A stretch of 33,561 nucleotides of DNA, from the NCBI GenBank assembly GCA_002049545.1, contig LLYT01000021.1, positions 1 through 33,561 on the forward strand, in the 5' to 3' direction. The notes under the pieces were generated by a model. The model did no database searches and was not told the origin of the DNA. It worked only from the letters and a program-made list of their open reading frames with translations. Made by a program: the position numbers and the translations under genes. Below are positions 1 to 7,652 of the stretch, piece after piece. The stretch comes from Deltaproteobacteria bacterium tcs-42. GTDB taxonomy: Bacteria; Desulfobacterota; Desulfuromonadia; Desulfuromonadales; Geopsychrobacteraceae. Each line of letters begins with the position of its first letter. Position 1 is the first letter of the stretch.

Positions 1-70
1 GGATGCGGGAAAACCGCATGTCCGGTGGCAACGGAGGGCTTGGTCTTGGTGACAGGGCCATTCTATTCTC
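1..70 (+). mobile_element. 3' end of a group II intron (domain V-VI remnant)
   Basis: Bases 1-26 fold as the distal part of a group II intron domain V: a lower stem GGA/TCC(GG), an upper stem TGCGG/CCGCA capped by a GAAA-type loop, and a two-base TG bulge on the 3' side, as in known domain V hairpins. The 5' GAGCC of domain V would lie before the window. Bases 38-66 could form domain VI, with TGGTC pairing GGCCA, and end in CTAT as many bacterial introns do. No reverse transcriptase is visible, but it would be located upstream. The loop is one base shorter than usual and the 3' strand lacks the usual TTC, so this may be a decayed copy. The 3' boundary near 66-70 is a guess. Confidence 0.5.
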
Positions 71-239
71 TGATTGTTCAGCAATGCCTTGAGGCACCCA
101 TTCCAAGGGCCACTTTGCGCCGTCCATGGCCGTTCGACTATCGCCGTCCGTGGCGACAGACGCCCTTTCCATGGGTACCACAAGCCCCTATCAGTAGTGA
201 TGGTGAATAGTTACGTAGTTTTTTGTGGGATTTTCTGAG

Positions 240-1172
240 ATGGTTCAATCAACAACAGAACAAATATCGGTCGTGGTGATTTGCGGCCCAACCGGATCGG
301 GTAAAACCTCTTTAGCTATTTCTCTGGCCGAGAAATATCCGCTCGAAATTATTTCTGCTGATTCACGCCAGGTGTATCGCCAAATGGATATTGGCACGGC
401 AAAAGCGACGCGCCAGGAGCAAATAACTGTCCCACATCACATGATTGATTTGATTGACCCGGATCAGACCTTTTCGGTTGCGGAGTTTGTTGATCAGTCG
501 CGAGTCCTGATTCCCCAAATATCAGCACGGGGTAAAATTCCGTGTATTGTCGGCGGTACAGGTCTTTATCTTCGTGCCCTGTCAGGGGGACTGGCGGAAT
601 TGCCCTCTGGTGAGCCGGAATTGAGAAAACAACTGCATCAGCGTGAAAATACCGAAGGCGCAGGTTATTTGTTTCGCGAGTTACAAAAGGTTGATCCCGA
701 TTCTGCTACTGTGATTCATCCAAACAATATTGTCCGGATTGTCCGGGCGCTTGAAGTTTATATGGTGAGTGGCCGCAAAATGTCTGAACTGAAGGCGGAA
801 CATCGTTTCTCTGAGAATCCTTATCGCATCTTGAAATTCGCCCCCGATTTTCCCCGTACTGAACTCTATGCACGAATCAATCAACGGGCAGAGCAGATGA
901 TTGCAGCCGGGCTGATCAGTGAAGTCAAAGGTCTGGTTGATCAATACTCTTTAGAGCTTAAAGCTTTGGAAACACTTGGATACAGGGAGGTTGTCCGCTA
1001 TTTAAAAGGTGAGCTGACCGCAGAACAGATGGTGGATGAGATTCAAAAATACACTCGCCAATATGCAAAAAGACAATTAACCTGGTTCAGAAAAGAAGGG
1101 GATATTATTTGGGTTGATTCCTCAACAAAGTCTGATAAAGTGGAACATTATATTGATGAATTTTTACTTTAG
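240..1172 (+). CDS. miaA: tRNA dimethylallyltransferase MiaA
   Basis: Transfers a dimethylallyl group from DMAPP to N6 of adenosine-37 in tRNAs that read UNN codons, the first step of ms2i6A formation in the cytoplasm. At 310 aa it has normal family length. A P-loop GPTGSGKTS lies near residues 16-24 (Lys22), followed by the tRNA/DMAPP motif DSRQVYRQMDIGTAK at about 43-57, GGTGLYLRAL in the middle, and the C-terminal QYAKRQLTWFRKE that packs on the anticodon loop. The ATG at 240 is chosen because GGGA stands about 9 bases before it; a GTG at 225 in frame would add five residues. hfq follows after 13 bases, the miaA-hfq order common in proteobacteria, so the two are probably co-transcribed. 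The usual upstream partner mutL is not seen; an intron remnant lies there instead. Confidence 0.96.
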   Translation: MVQSTTEQISVVVICGPTGSGKTSLAISLAEKYPLEIISADSRQVYRQMDIGTAKATRQEQITVPHHMIDLIDPDQTFSVAEFVDQSRVLIPQISARGKIPCIVGGTGLYLRALSGGLAELPSGEPELRKQLHQRENTEGAGYLFRELQKVDPDSATVIHPNNIVRIVRALEVYMVSGRKMSELKAEHRFSENPYRILKFAPDFPRTELYARINQRAEQMIAAGLISEVKGLVDQYSLELKALETLGYREVVRYLKGELTAEQMVDEIQKYTRQYAKRQLTWFRKEGDIIWVDSSTKSDKVEHYIDEFLL

Positions 1173-1185
1173 TAAAGGAGTGGAC

Positions 1186-1419
1186 ATGCCTAAATCACCA
1201 TTTAATATTCAAGATCAATACTTGAATCAAGCACGTAAAGAGAGGGTCAAAGTAACTCTTGTTATGATGACCGGGGATAAATTGGAGGGATATATCAAAT
1301 CGTTCGACAGTTTTTGTATTCTGGCCGAAAGCGGGGGCGATATCCTGGTCTACAAGCATGCGGTTAGTTCAATCATTTCAACTGAAGGTAATTTCCGTTT
1401 GCACAGCGGACGTGATTAA
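1186..1419 (+). CDS. hfq: RNA chaperone Hfq
   Basis: A hexameric Sm-fold protein that anneals small RNAs to mRNAs and affects mRNA stability. The 77-aa product begins MPKSPFNIQDQYLNQARKERV, the conserved N-terminal arm with the proximal-face Gln and Asp residues. The Sm1 motif runs from about residue 19 to 52 and Sm2 is YKHAVSSI, the counterpart of the usual YKHAISTI. There is almost no C-terminal tail, unlike the 102-aa enteric protein. The start at 1186 has a strong AAGGAG seven bases upstream; longer in-frame readings back to 1114 lie inside miaA and are rejected. A rho-independent terminator follows 26 bases after the stop. Confidence 0.97.
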   Translation: MPKSPFNIQDQYLNQARKERVKVTLVMMTGDKLEGYIKSFDSFCILAESGGDILVYKHAVSSIISTEGNFRLHSGRD

Positions 1420-1445
1420 TTTTTAGCGGGATGAAAGATTCTTTC

Positions 1446-1480
1446 AAGGGCGGCGCCACCGGTGTCGCCCTTGCTGTTTT
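1446..1480 (+). terminator. Rho-independent terminator after hfq
   Basis: AAGGGCGGCGCC and GGTGTCGCCCTT pair over 12 bp (two G-T wobbles) around an ACC loop, followed by GCTGTTTT. It ends the miaA-hfq unit and separates it from the DUF512 gene. Confidence 0.85.
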
Positions 1481-1604
1481 ATCTGAATATGCACGAATAC
1501 TCCAGTGACAGGCTGATTGCCAACCTTTGCTAAAAGGGGACTTGATCGGTTAGATGTTATGACTTGAGTTTTGTGCTTAACCAGATGATTTTAATAGCGA
1601 AGCA

Positions 1605-1624
1605 GGTTTTTTGAGTTAAAAACC
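1605..1624 (+). repeat. Small hairpin just before the DUF512 gene
   Basis: GGTTTTT and AAAAACC pair perfectly over 7 bp around a 6-base loop. The 3' arm ends directly before the AAGAGTGAG that serves as ribosome binding region for the gene at 1642. The rest of 1481-1641 holds no gene and no convincing promoter that I can see. Function unknown. Confidence 0.4.
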
Positions 1625-1641
1625 AAGAGTGAGAATGGTCA

Positions 1642-2955
1642 ATGCTAAAGGTTGAATCGGTTGAGTCTGGCAGTTATGCCGCAGAACTTGGACTGTTGGT
1701 TGGTGACAGGTTGCTCACTATTAACGGTCATGAAATGACCGATCTGGTTGACTATCATTTACTTTTGGAAACGGATCGCCTTTTACTTGAAGTGTTGCGG
1801 GACAATGATGAACTGTGGGAGTTTGAGCTGGAAAAAGAGCCACAGGAAGATCTGGGGTTAGCAATAGAGCACCCACAGCCACGGCAATGTGGCAACCAGT
1901 GCATTTTTTGTTTTGTCCATCAATTGCCGAAAGGAATGCGGCGTACCCTGTATGTCAAGGATGAGGATTATCGATTTTCCTATCTTTACGGTTCCTATAT
2001 TACCTTGACCAACTTGACGGAATCAGATCTGCAGAGAATTATTCGTGATAAACTTTCCCCTTTGTACATCTCTGTTCATGCGACCGACCATGCTTTACGT
2101 GAAATGCTCCTTGGCGCAAAAATTCCAGAAATCCTGCCCCTGCTCAAACGTCTGGTTCTGGCCGGAATTGAACTTCATTGCCAGGTGGTTCTCAGTCCGG
2201 GAATCAATGATGGGGAGGCACTGAAGCAGACGATTGAAGACTTAGCAGACCTTCATCCGTACGTGGCCTCGTTAGCGGTGGTCCCCATTGGACTGACGCA
2301 ATATCGGGAGAAGTTGCCGCAATTGAAAAAAATGGAGTGGCATGACGCGACCTCCTGTTTGGAGGTGATTCATCAATATCAACAACATTTTTTACGTCAA
2401 TTCGGCTGCCGTTTTGTTTTTCCTGCCGATGAAATATACTTGTTGGCAGAACAACCCATTCCACCCTTTGCTGATTATGAAAATTTTCCTCAAATTGAAA
2501 ACGGTGTCGGGATGATCGTACAATTCCGGCAACAGGTGGCAGAGGTGTTACTGGAAACACAACCTTTGCAACTGCATAAAGTGACGTTGATAACCGGTTG
2601 CCTGTTTGCAGAGGAATTGAAAACTTTTACCGATCAAATGGCTCGCAAGGCTGGGGTTGAGTTGCAGGTCGTCGCAGTTCAAAATGATTTTTTCGGTTCT
2701 GACGTCACAGTGACAGGTTTAATAACCGGCACCGATCTGATAAATCAGTTGCAGGAGCTATCCCTTGGGGATGGGGTATTGATTCCCGATGTTATGATCA
2801 AAGATGGAGAGCAGCTTCTTCTGGATGATCTCTCTGTAGACGATATTTCATCATTTCTTCAACTGCCTGTTTTCGCTGTAGAGAGCTCACCATGGGGGAT
2901 ACTTGAGGGGCTGGAAATGTTGGTTGATGGGCCTGTTGAAGTTTTTCGTGTGTGA
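1642..2955 (+). CDS. PDZ / radical-SAM / DUF512 protein
   Basis: A 437-aa protein of the DUF512 family (related to TIGR03279). An N-terminal PDZ-like domain (about residues 1-65, GSYAAELGLLVGDRLLTING) is followed by a radical-SAM-like region with CGNQCIFC (Cys83, Cys87, Cys90, the CX3CX2C that would hold a 4Fe-4S cluster) and then the DUF512 region, including the FPADEIYLLA stretch near residue 260 and TGCLF later on. The reaction catalysed is not known for the family. In many bacteria this gene precedes der (engA), a GTPase for ribosome assembly; here der is absent and a SLOG remnant and a DHH phosphoesterase follow. The start at 1642 has only a weak AAGAGTGAG ribosome binding site. The stop overlaps the next reading frame closely, suggesting co-transcription. 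Confidence 0.88.
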   Translation: MLKVESVESGSYAAELGLLVGDRLLTINGHEMTDLVDYHLLLETDRLLLEVLRDNDELWEFELEKEPQEDLGLAIEHPQPRQCGNQCIFCFVHQLPKGMRRTLYVKDEDYRFSYLYGSYITLTNLTESDLQRIIRDKLSPLYISVHATDHALREMLLGAKIPEILPLLKRLVLAGIELHCQVVLSPGINDGEALKQTIEDLADLHPYVASLAVVPIGLTQYREKLPQLKKMEWHDATSCLEVIHQYQQHFLRQFGCRFVFPADEIYLLAEQPIPPFADYENFPQIENGVGMIVQFRQQVAEVLLETQPLQLHKVTLITGCLFAEELKTFTDQMARKAGVELQVVAVQNDFFGSDVTVTGLITGTDLINQLQELSLGDGVLIPDVMIKDGEQLLLDDLSVDDISSFLQLPVFAVESSPWGILEGLEMLVDGPVEVFRV

Positions 2956-2972
2956 GAGTCACTGGTAGATTT

Positions 2973-3233
2973 ATGCGACATAAATTGATCATCGGGGGCG
3001 TTGGTGCCGGCAATGCGTCTTGCCGAAGTTTAGATGATGCCTACCAGGTGGGTCGGTTGATTGCTATTGAAGGTGAGTACGGGACTTTATCTGAAATTGC
3101 AATCAGTCTGAAATCGGGAAAGCCGGTGATAGAGCTTGGGAGCTGGTCATCAATATCAACGACACATCGGGCTGAAACTCCTGCGCAGGCGGTTCAGCAC
3201 GCTTTTATTGCGAGTCAGGAAGGTAATAAATGA
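2973..3233 (+). pseudogene. Internally deleted SLOG (TIGR00725-like) protein, probable pseudogene
   Basis: The 86-aa product starts like the N-terminus of TIGR00725/LOG-like nucleotide-binding proteins (MRHKLIIGGVGAG, then DAYQVGRLIA). It then passes directly into the family C-terminus (GEYGTLSEIAISLKSGKPVIELGSW). Intact members are around 150-170 aa. About 65-70 residues that hold the central GGxxGVM and the PG segment of the Rossmann core are missing, with the frame kept. The stop overlaps the start of the DHH gene (ATGATG/TGA), so translational coupling is preserved. An alternative GTG start at 2952 overlaps the previous stop. It may be a non-functional relic kept in frame or a minimal derivative; binding of nucleotide looks unlikely. 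Confidence 0.6.
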
Positions 3234-4300
3234 TGCAGAGCAAGATTAAGTCTGTTCGGGACCCGCTCGATAGTTCCCCTCTCCCTGAAGGGGACAATTC
3301 AATAACCAACATGATCGAATGGGTGCGTGGTCGGGGCAAGGTTCTGATTGTCTGTCACGATAATCCCGATCCCGATTCAATTGCATCTGCCGTGGCATTG
3401 CGTCATCTGATTCTGATAAAAACCGGGCACGATGCGGTGTTAGCTTATGGCGGTGTGATTGGTCGTAGTGAGAATCGCAAGATGGTTGAGCTTCTGGAAA
3501 TTACTCTGGTACCAATCTGTCAACTGAATCTTGATCGGTTCGCGGTGATATGTATGGTCGATACCCAGCCAGATTCTGGAAATAATTCTTTACCTGCAGG
3601 ACAACCGGTTCACCTGGTCATTGACCATCACCCGCCGAAAAAGGAATTTACAGATAATTGCTGGGTCGACGTTCGTGAAGGCTACGGTGCATCGGCAACC
3701 ATACTTTATGAATATTTGAATAATCAGGAAGTATTGATAACGACAAAGCTGGCGACCAGCCTGTTTTATGCGATCAAATCGGAGACTCAGGATCTTGGGC
3801 GTGAATGGTCAAAAGCAGACCGTGAAGCTTACCTGAAATTGCTTCCACTTTCAAATAATCACATCCTTTATAATATTATCCACCCTCAGGTTTCCGGGAA
3901 CTATTTCTCCACTTTTCATACTGCAATTGAAAATGCGCATGTTTATGGTCAAATGTTGGTTTTTAATGTCCGCAACGTTGAAAATCCTGACCTTGTTGCG
4001 GAATTGGCTGATTTTCTGTTACGTCAGCAAGGTGTCGAATACGTTCTGGGAATGGGATGGTTTAATGGTACTCAAATACTGTCGATGCGCACTTTTAAAC
4101 CTGAGGCAAAACTCGGATTGGTTATCCAGAAAATGGTTGAGGGCATTGGAACGGCTGGCGGCCATGGGATGATCGCGGGCGGTCAGGTTCGCGCTATTGC
4201 TGAGGATGACCAATCACAGCTCGATCTGGAACAATTGCTCACCGAGCGGATGTTTCAGTCACTTGGTTTGAGACAAACCGCAGGCGTGTCACTTATCTGA
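3230..4300 (+). CDS. DHH-family phosphoesterase (NrnA-like)
   Basis: A 356-aa protein of the DHH/DHHA1 superfamily, which uses two metal ions, usually Mn, to hydrolyse short oligoribonucleotides, pAp or cyclic dinucleotide products. Visible metal motifs are HDNPDPDSIASA (about residues 44-55; motif I), MVDTQPD (motif II) and VIDHHPP (motif III, the DHH signature). The C-terminal DHHA1 part has the substrate-binding GTAGGHGMIAGG. The first 30 residues, including a Pro/Ser-rich stretch, look like a disordered lead. The start overlaps the preceding gene by four bases (ATGA type). Whether it acts as nano-RNase or as pAp/pApA phosphatase cannot be told from sequence; the neighbouring rph would fit RNA end turnover. 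Confidence 0.88.
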   Translation: MMQSKIKSVRDPLDSSPLPEGDNSITNMIEWVRGRGKVLIVCHDNPDPDSIASAVALRHLILIKTGHDAVLAYGGVIGRSENRKMVELLEITLVPICQLNLDRFAVICMVDTQPDSGNNSLPAGQPVHLVIDHHPPKKEFTDNCWVDVREGYGASATILYEYLNNQEVLITTKLATSLFYAIKSETQDLGREWSKADREAYLKLLPLSNNHILYNIIHPQVSGNYFSTFHTAIENAHVYGQMLVFNVRNVENPDLVAELADFLLRQQGVEYVLGMGWFNGTQILSMRTFKPEAKLGLVIQKMVEGIGTAGGHGMIAGGQVRAIAEDDQSQLDLEQLLTERMFQSLGLRQTAGVSLI

Positions 4301-4377
4301 ACCTTTTTTGAAAAGTCCCTTTGATTGACAGAGCACTGAAGTCAGGCTATAAACATCCAGCTTTGCAGGGAGTTATT

Positions 4378-5472
4378 ATGCGTTTTCTTATTATTATGTG
4401 CTGCTTGTTTTTACCGTTGCATTCTGCATTCGCTGCAGTCGATATTGCTCTGCGTGGCAAAGATCCAGTGCGTTTAGAGGATGTTTATCAGCAGGATGGT
4501 ATCCCCTATGTTGCAATAGAGGATGCTTTGGATGTTGTCGGCCTGACCGGCCACTGGAATTCAATTCAACATAGTTTTCGCATTAAAACCAAATATGGTT
4601 GGGCAGAAATTTCCCCGGCAAGTGGTTTTCTGAAAATTGCCGATGACTATTATCCCTTGAAAGAGAAACCACGCTTTATCGATGGTCGTCTCCGTGTCAC
4701 CGACAGTTTTATTCTCAATCAACTGGCCCAATTAACCGGTCGGTCGATCTATTTTCGTAATCTTGCCCCGGACACCGATAATGTTCCTGAAAAACAGTCA
4801 AATGGCCTGGAGAAGTTGTTTGCTTTTCTGCTGAATAAAAAAGTCAGTGAAAGCGGGCCTCTGATCCGTGCTGTTGCCATTGATCCCGGGCATGGTGGGC
4901 TCGATACAGGAGTTATAGCATCTACTGGATACAAGGAGAAACAGCTCAACCTGGAAGTCGCTGAAAAACTGGCAAAACAGTTAAAGATGAAACTGGGAAT
5001 ACCAGTCTATCTAAGTCGGGATGGCGATTACGAACTGACAATCGAGCAGCGTTTGCAGCCGGCAGCTAAAGATGATGTTGATATTTGGCTGCTATTACAT
5101 GCCCAGGCAGCTTTCTCTTCTGAGCACCACGGTGTGACCTTGTTTATCCGACCAGAAGAAAATCGTCAGAACGTTGTTGCGAAGGAAGGTGCTGAGGAGA
5201 ATTTGAGTGATAGCATGCTCCTGGCCAAGGAACTGGCGCTGGCACTGCGGGAGAGTGCCATTGAGGTTCGGGGGATTTATCCCTCGTCGCGGCTCTCTTT
5301 AGGTCGTGGAAATTTACCTACGGTACAGATCGAACTCGGGTTCTTGAGCAATCCCGAGGAGCTGCAGCAGTTACAAAATCGAGACTATCAACAACAAATA
5401 GTTCAGGCGCTGTATGCCGGTATCCGCCAGTATGCCAAGCAGTCGAAGGAGAAAATTGATGGAGTCAACTGA
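4378..5472 (+). CDS. Secreted N-acetylmuramoyl-L-alanine amidase (Amidase_3)
   Basis: Predicted zinc amidase that cleaves the bond between MurNAc and the peptide stem, acting in the periplasm in cell separation or wall turnover. The 364-aa product starts with a signal peptide ([20 protein letters not shown]), then a copper amine oxidase N-like region (about 22-125) that could bind the wall. The catalytic Amidase_3 domain begins near 163. Zinc ligands are visible at His172 (DPGHGG), Glu187 (GYKEK) and His241, with the catalytic Glu319 in QIELGFLSN. The motif normally written SIHAN reads LLLHAQA here, but its His is kept. The ATG at 4378 is chosen for the signal peptide and a GGGAG seven bases upstream; the open frame extends to 4321 with a TTG. 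It overlaps rph by 14 bases. Confidence 0.92.
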   Translation: MRFLIIMCCLFLPLHSAFAAVDIALRGKDPVRLEDVYQQDGIPYVAIEDALDVVGLTGHWNSIQHSFRIKTKYGWAEISPASGFLKIADDYYPLKEKPRFIDGRLRVTDSFILNQLAQLTGRSIYFRNLAPDTDNVPEKQSNGLEKLFAFLLNKKVSESGPLIRAVAIDPGHGGLDTGVIASTGYKEKQLNLEVAEKLAKQLKMKLGIPVYLSRDGDYELTIEQRLQPAAKDDVDIWLLLHAQAAFSSEHHGVTLFIRPEENRQNVVAKEGAEENLSDSMLLAKELALALRESAIEVRGIYPSSRLSLGRGNLPTVQIELGFLSNPEELQQLQNRDYQQQIVQALYAGIRQYAKQSKEKIDGVN

Positions 5473-6199
5473 AAATCGGCGTTTGGACGGTCGTCACGAA
5501 AATCAATTGCGACCCATAACTTTCCACCGCCAATTTACCCGTTATGCGGAAGGGTCGGTGTTGGTTTGTTGTGGTGAAACTAAAGTGTTGTGTAATGCAT
5601 CGGTGGAAGAACGTGTTCCCCCCTTTATGCGTGGGAAAGGGCGTGGTTGGGTGACCGCCGAATACAGCATGTTGCCGCGTGCGACTCATACCCGTTCCAT
5701 GCGTGAAGCAGCCAAGGGCAAGATTTCGGGAAGAACACAGGAAATTCAGCGCCTGATTGGACGTTCGTTACGGGCGGTGACCGATCTGGATGCTATGGGT
5801 GAAATAACCGTACAAATCGATTGTGACGTGCTACAGGCTGATGGCGGGACACGAACCGCGTCGATTACCGGCGCTTATGTCGCTTTGCACGATGCCCTGA
5901 ATGGTCTGGTGAACCAGGGGACATTGAAAAAAATGCCCCTCAAAGATAGTGTCGCTGCCATCAGCGTTGGTGTCGTTGCAGCACAACCACTCCTAGATCT
6001 CAACTACGAGGAAGATTCCAGGGCTGATGTCGATATGAACTTTGTCATTACCGGTTCCGGAAAATTTGTTGAAGTGCAGGGGACGGCAGAAGAAGAGCCG
6101 TTTTCTCTTGAGGAACTCGATGCCCTGCGCGACCTGGCTCTGGCAGGGTGTGACCAACTGTCTGTTTTGCAGCAGCATGCTTTGGATTCAGAGTTATGA
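5459..6199 (+). CDS. rph: Ribonuclease PH
   Basis: Phosphorolytic 3'-5' exoribonuclease that trims tRNA precursors using inorganic phosphate; it forms a hexameric ring. The 246-aa product carries [14 protein letters not shown] at the N-terminus, [12 protein letters not shown] near residue 70, [17 protein letters not shown] with the phosphate-binding Arg, [20 protein letters not shown], and [22 protein letters not shown]. Length is normal. The ATG at 5459 has AAGGAG seven bases upstream; an earlier in-frame ATG at 5414 lies deep in the amidase gene and is rejected. The stop overlaps rdgB by four bases, a widespread rph-rdgB pairing. Confidence 0.97.
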   Translation: MESTENRRLDGRHENQLRPITFHRQFTRYAEGSVLVCCGETKVLCNASVEERVPPFMRGKGRGWVTAEYSMLPRATHTRSMREAAKGKISGRTQEIQRLIGRSLRAVTDLDAMGEITVQIDCDVLQADGGTRTASITGAYVALHDALNGLVNQGTLKKMPLKDSVAAISVGVVAAQPLLDLNYEEDSRADVDMNFVITGSGKFVEVQGTAEEEPFSLEELDALRDLALAGCDQLSVLQQHALDSEL

Positions 6200-6792
6200 A
6201 ACTACTGGTCGCAACCGGAAATCAGGGCAAGCTTAAAGAAATCAATCGCTTATTGGCTGATGCCCCCATCGAAGTTATTGGTCTCGATCAATTGATTGAT
6301 CCACCCGAAGTGCTTGAAGACGGTGCGACCTTTACCGCTAATGCCAAAAAGAAGGCCTGTAAGATGGCCCGATTCAGTGGCATGTTGACCCTGGCCGATG
6401 ATAGCGGACTGGTTGTGGCGGCATTGGGTGGCGAACCGGGGGTGAATTCGGCACGTTATGCTGGTGATCACGGTGATGATGCCGCTAATAATCTCAAGTT
6501 GTTAAGTGAAATGGAGCCGATTGCAGATGAAAATCGTCAAGCTGCGTTTCACTGTGTCATGGCGCTGGCATGGCCCGATGGTCGGTGTGAGACGTGTGAT
6601 GGCCAGGTTTCTGGTCTGATTATGCGAGGTGAACGGGGCGACGGTGGTTTTGGCTACGATCCCCTTTTTATGGTCCCGGAATATGGTAAAACCATGGCGG
6701 AGCTACCGCTGGAAATAAAAAACCGCATCAGTCACAGGGGGACGGCGTTACGCAAAGTGATACCTCTGTTGCAGGAATTGGCGAATAAATAA
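6196..6792 (+). CDS. rdgB: XTP/dITP pyrophosphatase (RdgB/HAM1)
   Basis: Removes non-canonical purine triphosphates (dITP, XTP, ITP) by hydrolysis to the monophosphate, keeping them out of nucleic acids. The 198-aa product shows [11 protein letters not shown] at residues 5-15, [24 protein letters not shown] around 70-92, [13 protein letters not shown] near 150 and SHRGTAL near the C-terminus, all family signatures. Length is normal. It is the last gene of a tightly spaced run that starts at 1642; a 221-base gap follows. Confidence 0.96.
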   Translation: MKLLVATGNQGKLKEINRLLADAPIEVIGLDQLIDPPEVLEDGATFTANAKKKACKMARFSGMLTLADDSGLVVAALGGEPGVNSARYAGDHGDDAANNLKLLSEMEPIADENRQAAFHCVMALAWPDGRCETCDGQVSGLIMRGERGDGGFGYDPLFMVPEYGKTMAELPLEIKNRISHRGTALRKVIPLLQELANK

Positions 6793-6835
6793 GAAGTAAG
6801 AAATACGGCTTAGCCACCACAGAATCAGGATAAAT

Positions 6836-6874
6836 GGGACAAACATGCTACCCGGGGCAACCGCAGATTGTCCC
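6836..6874. repeat. GGGACAA/TTGTCCC inverted repeat downstream of rdgB
   Basis: A perfect 7-bp pair (6836-6842 with 6868-6874) encloses a TGC/GCA pair and a CCCGGGG centre, so the segment can fold into one interrupted hairpin. There is no T-run after it, which argues against a standard terminator. The GGGACA/TGTCCC ends recall the palindromes at 26527-26757. The remainder of 6793-7013 carries the ndk promoter but no gene. Confidence 0.5.
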
Positions 6875-6941
6875 CCCGTCCATGCGCTTATAGCGTCGCC
6901 TTTCAGGTCCACAATCTCAGATGTTGACGCTGGTTAATACC

Positions 6942-6970
6942 TTGACACCCCATGGTGGCAATGTTAAAAC
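6942..6970 (+). promoter_or_regulatory. Probable sigma-70 promoter of ndk
   Basis: A perfect -35 TTGACA at 6942-6947 is followed after 17 bases by TAAAAC (6965-6970), a weak -10. The ndk start is about 44 bases further down, with AAGGAG as ribosome binding site. Confidence 0.5.
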
Positions 6971-7013
6971 CGCCTCGATTTGATAAGTCATAAACATATA
7001 AGGAGAATATATC

Positions 7014-7427
7014 ATGGAAAGAACATTCGCAATTATTAAGCCTGATGCTTTTGCTGCTGGTTCGGCTGGTCAGATCCTGGCGCGTATTTATGCGGAAGGA
7101 TTTAAAGTTGTTGGTCTGAAAAAACTTTATCTGAGCAAAGTAGAAGCTGAAGGGTTTTATGCCGTTCATAGTGAACGCCCCTTTTTTGGTGAACTCACCG
7201 ATTTTATGAGCAGTGGTCCTTGTGTTGTGATGGCTCTTGAAGCCGATAATGCCATTGCCAGGTGGCGTGACCTGATGGGTGCAACCAATCCTGCTGAAGC
7301 TGCTGACGGCACTCTGCGTAAAGAGTTTGGCAGTAACATTGGTGAGAATGCCACCCATGGTTCAGATGCCCCGGAAACGGCCGCTTTTGAGCTGGGATAC
7401 TTTTTTAACGGCTTGGAATTACTTTAA
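7014..7427 (+). CDS. ndk: Nucleoside diphosphate kinase
   Basis: Balances NTP and dNTP pools by passing phosphate from ATP through a phospho-histidine to nucleoside diphosphates. The 137-aa length is standard. The start [13 protein letters not shown] is the family signature, [17 protein letters not shown] sits in the nucleotide-binding part, and the active-site histidine is in [13 protein letters not shown] clear AAGGAG lies before the ATG at 7014. It appears monocistronic, with its own promoter candidate and a terminator 30 bases after the stop. Confidence 0.97.
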   Translation: MERTFAIIKPDAFAAGSAGQILARIYAEGFKVVGLKKLYLSKVEAEGFYAVHSERPFFGELTDFMSSGPCVVMALEADNAIARWRDLMGATNPAEAADGTLRKEFGSNIGENATHGSDAPETAAFELGYFFNGLELL

Positions 7428-7457
7428 TTGCTTCCCGTTAAATAGCTTGTTTATGTG

Positions 7458-7490
7458 AAAGCCCTTCGGTAGAATCCCGGAGGGCTTTTT
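7458..7490 (+). terminator. Rho-independent terminator after ndk
   Basis: AAAGCCCTTCGG pairs with CCGGAGGGCTTT (one T-G wobble) around a short loop and runs into TTTTT. It insulates ndk from the rlmN cluster. Confidence 0.88.
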
Positions 7491-7539
7491 GCGTGTTGAG
7501 TGCCTGTTATGCAAAGATTTAGTTCTGCAGGGGCTGGTC

Positions 7540-7589
7540 GTTTTTCAGGGGCGAAGGTATACATAGAGTATGTCGAGGTCCTGAAAAAC
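7540..7589 (+). repeat. Nested inverted repeat in the rlmN leader
   Basis: GTTTTTCAGG (7540-7549) and CCTGAAAAAC (7580-7589) are perfect inverted repeats of 10 bp separated by 30 bases. The 30-base loop itself holds a perfect ACATA-GAG-TATGT hairpin at 7561-7573. The element lies about 63 bases before the rlmN start. It could be a structured leader or a protein-binding site. I do not recognise it as a known riboswitch. Confidence 0.55.
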
Positions 7590-7652
7590 CACTGTAACAT
7601 ATAAGAGTGGACTTTTTGCGATGTCATCAAGTTATAAATAACGAGGGTTTTC

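Noticed and set aside
25-210. Open frame of 61 codons before miaA
   Set aside because: It runs through the domain V/VI hairpin, has no ribosome binding site and gives a Pro/Arg-rich product without family likeness.
3272-3296. CCCCT/AGGGG palindrome in the DHH gene
   Set aside because: Only about 5-6 bp and within a coding region; compatible with chance.
6903-7358. Reverse-strand open frame of 151 codons opposite ndk
   Set aside because: It is antisense to a certain gene and its product is not family-like; a shadow frame.
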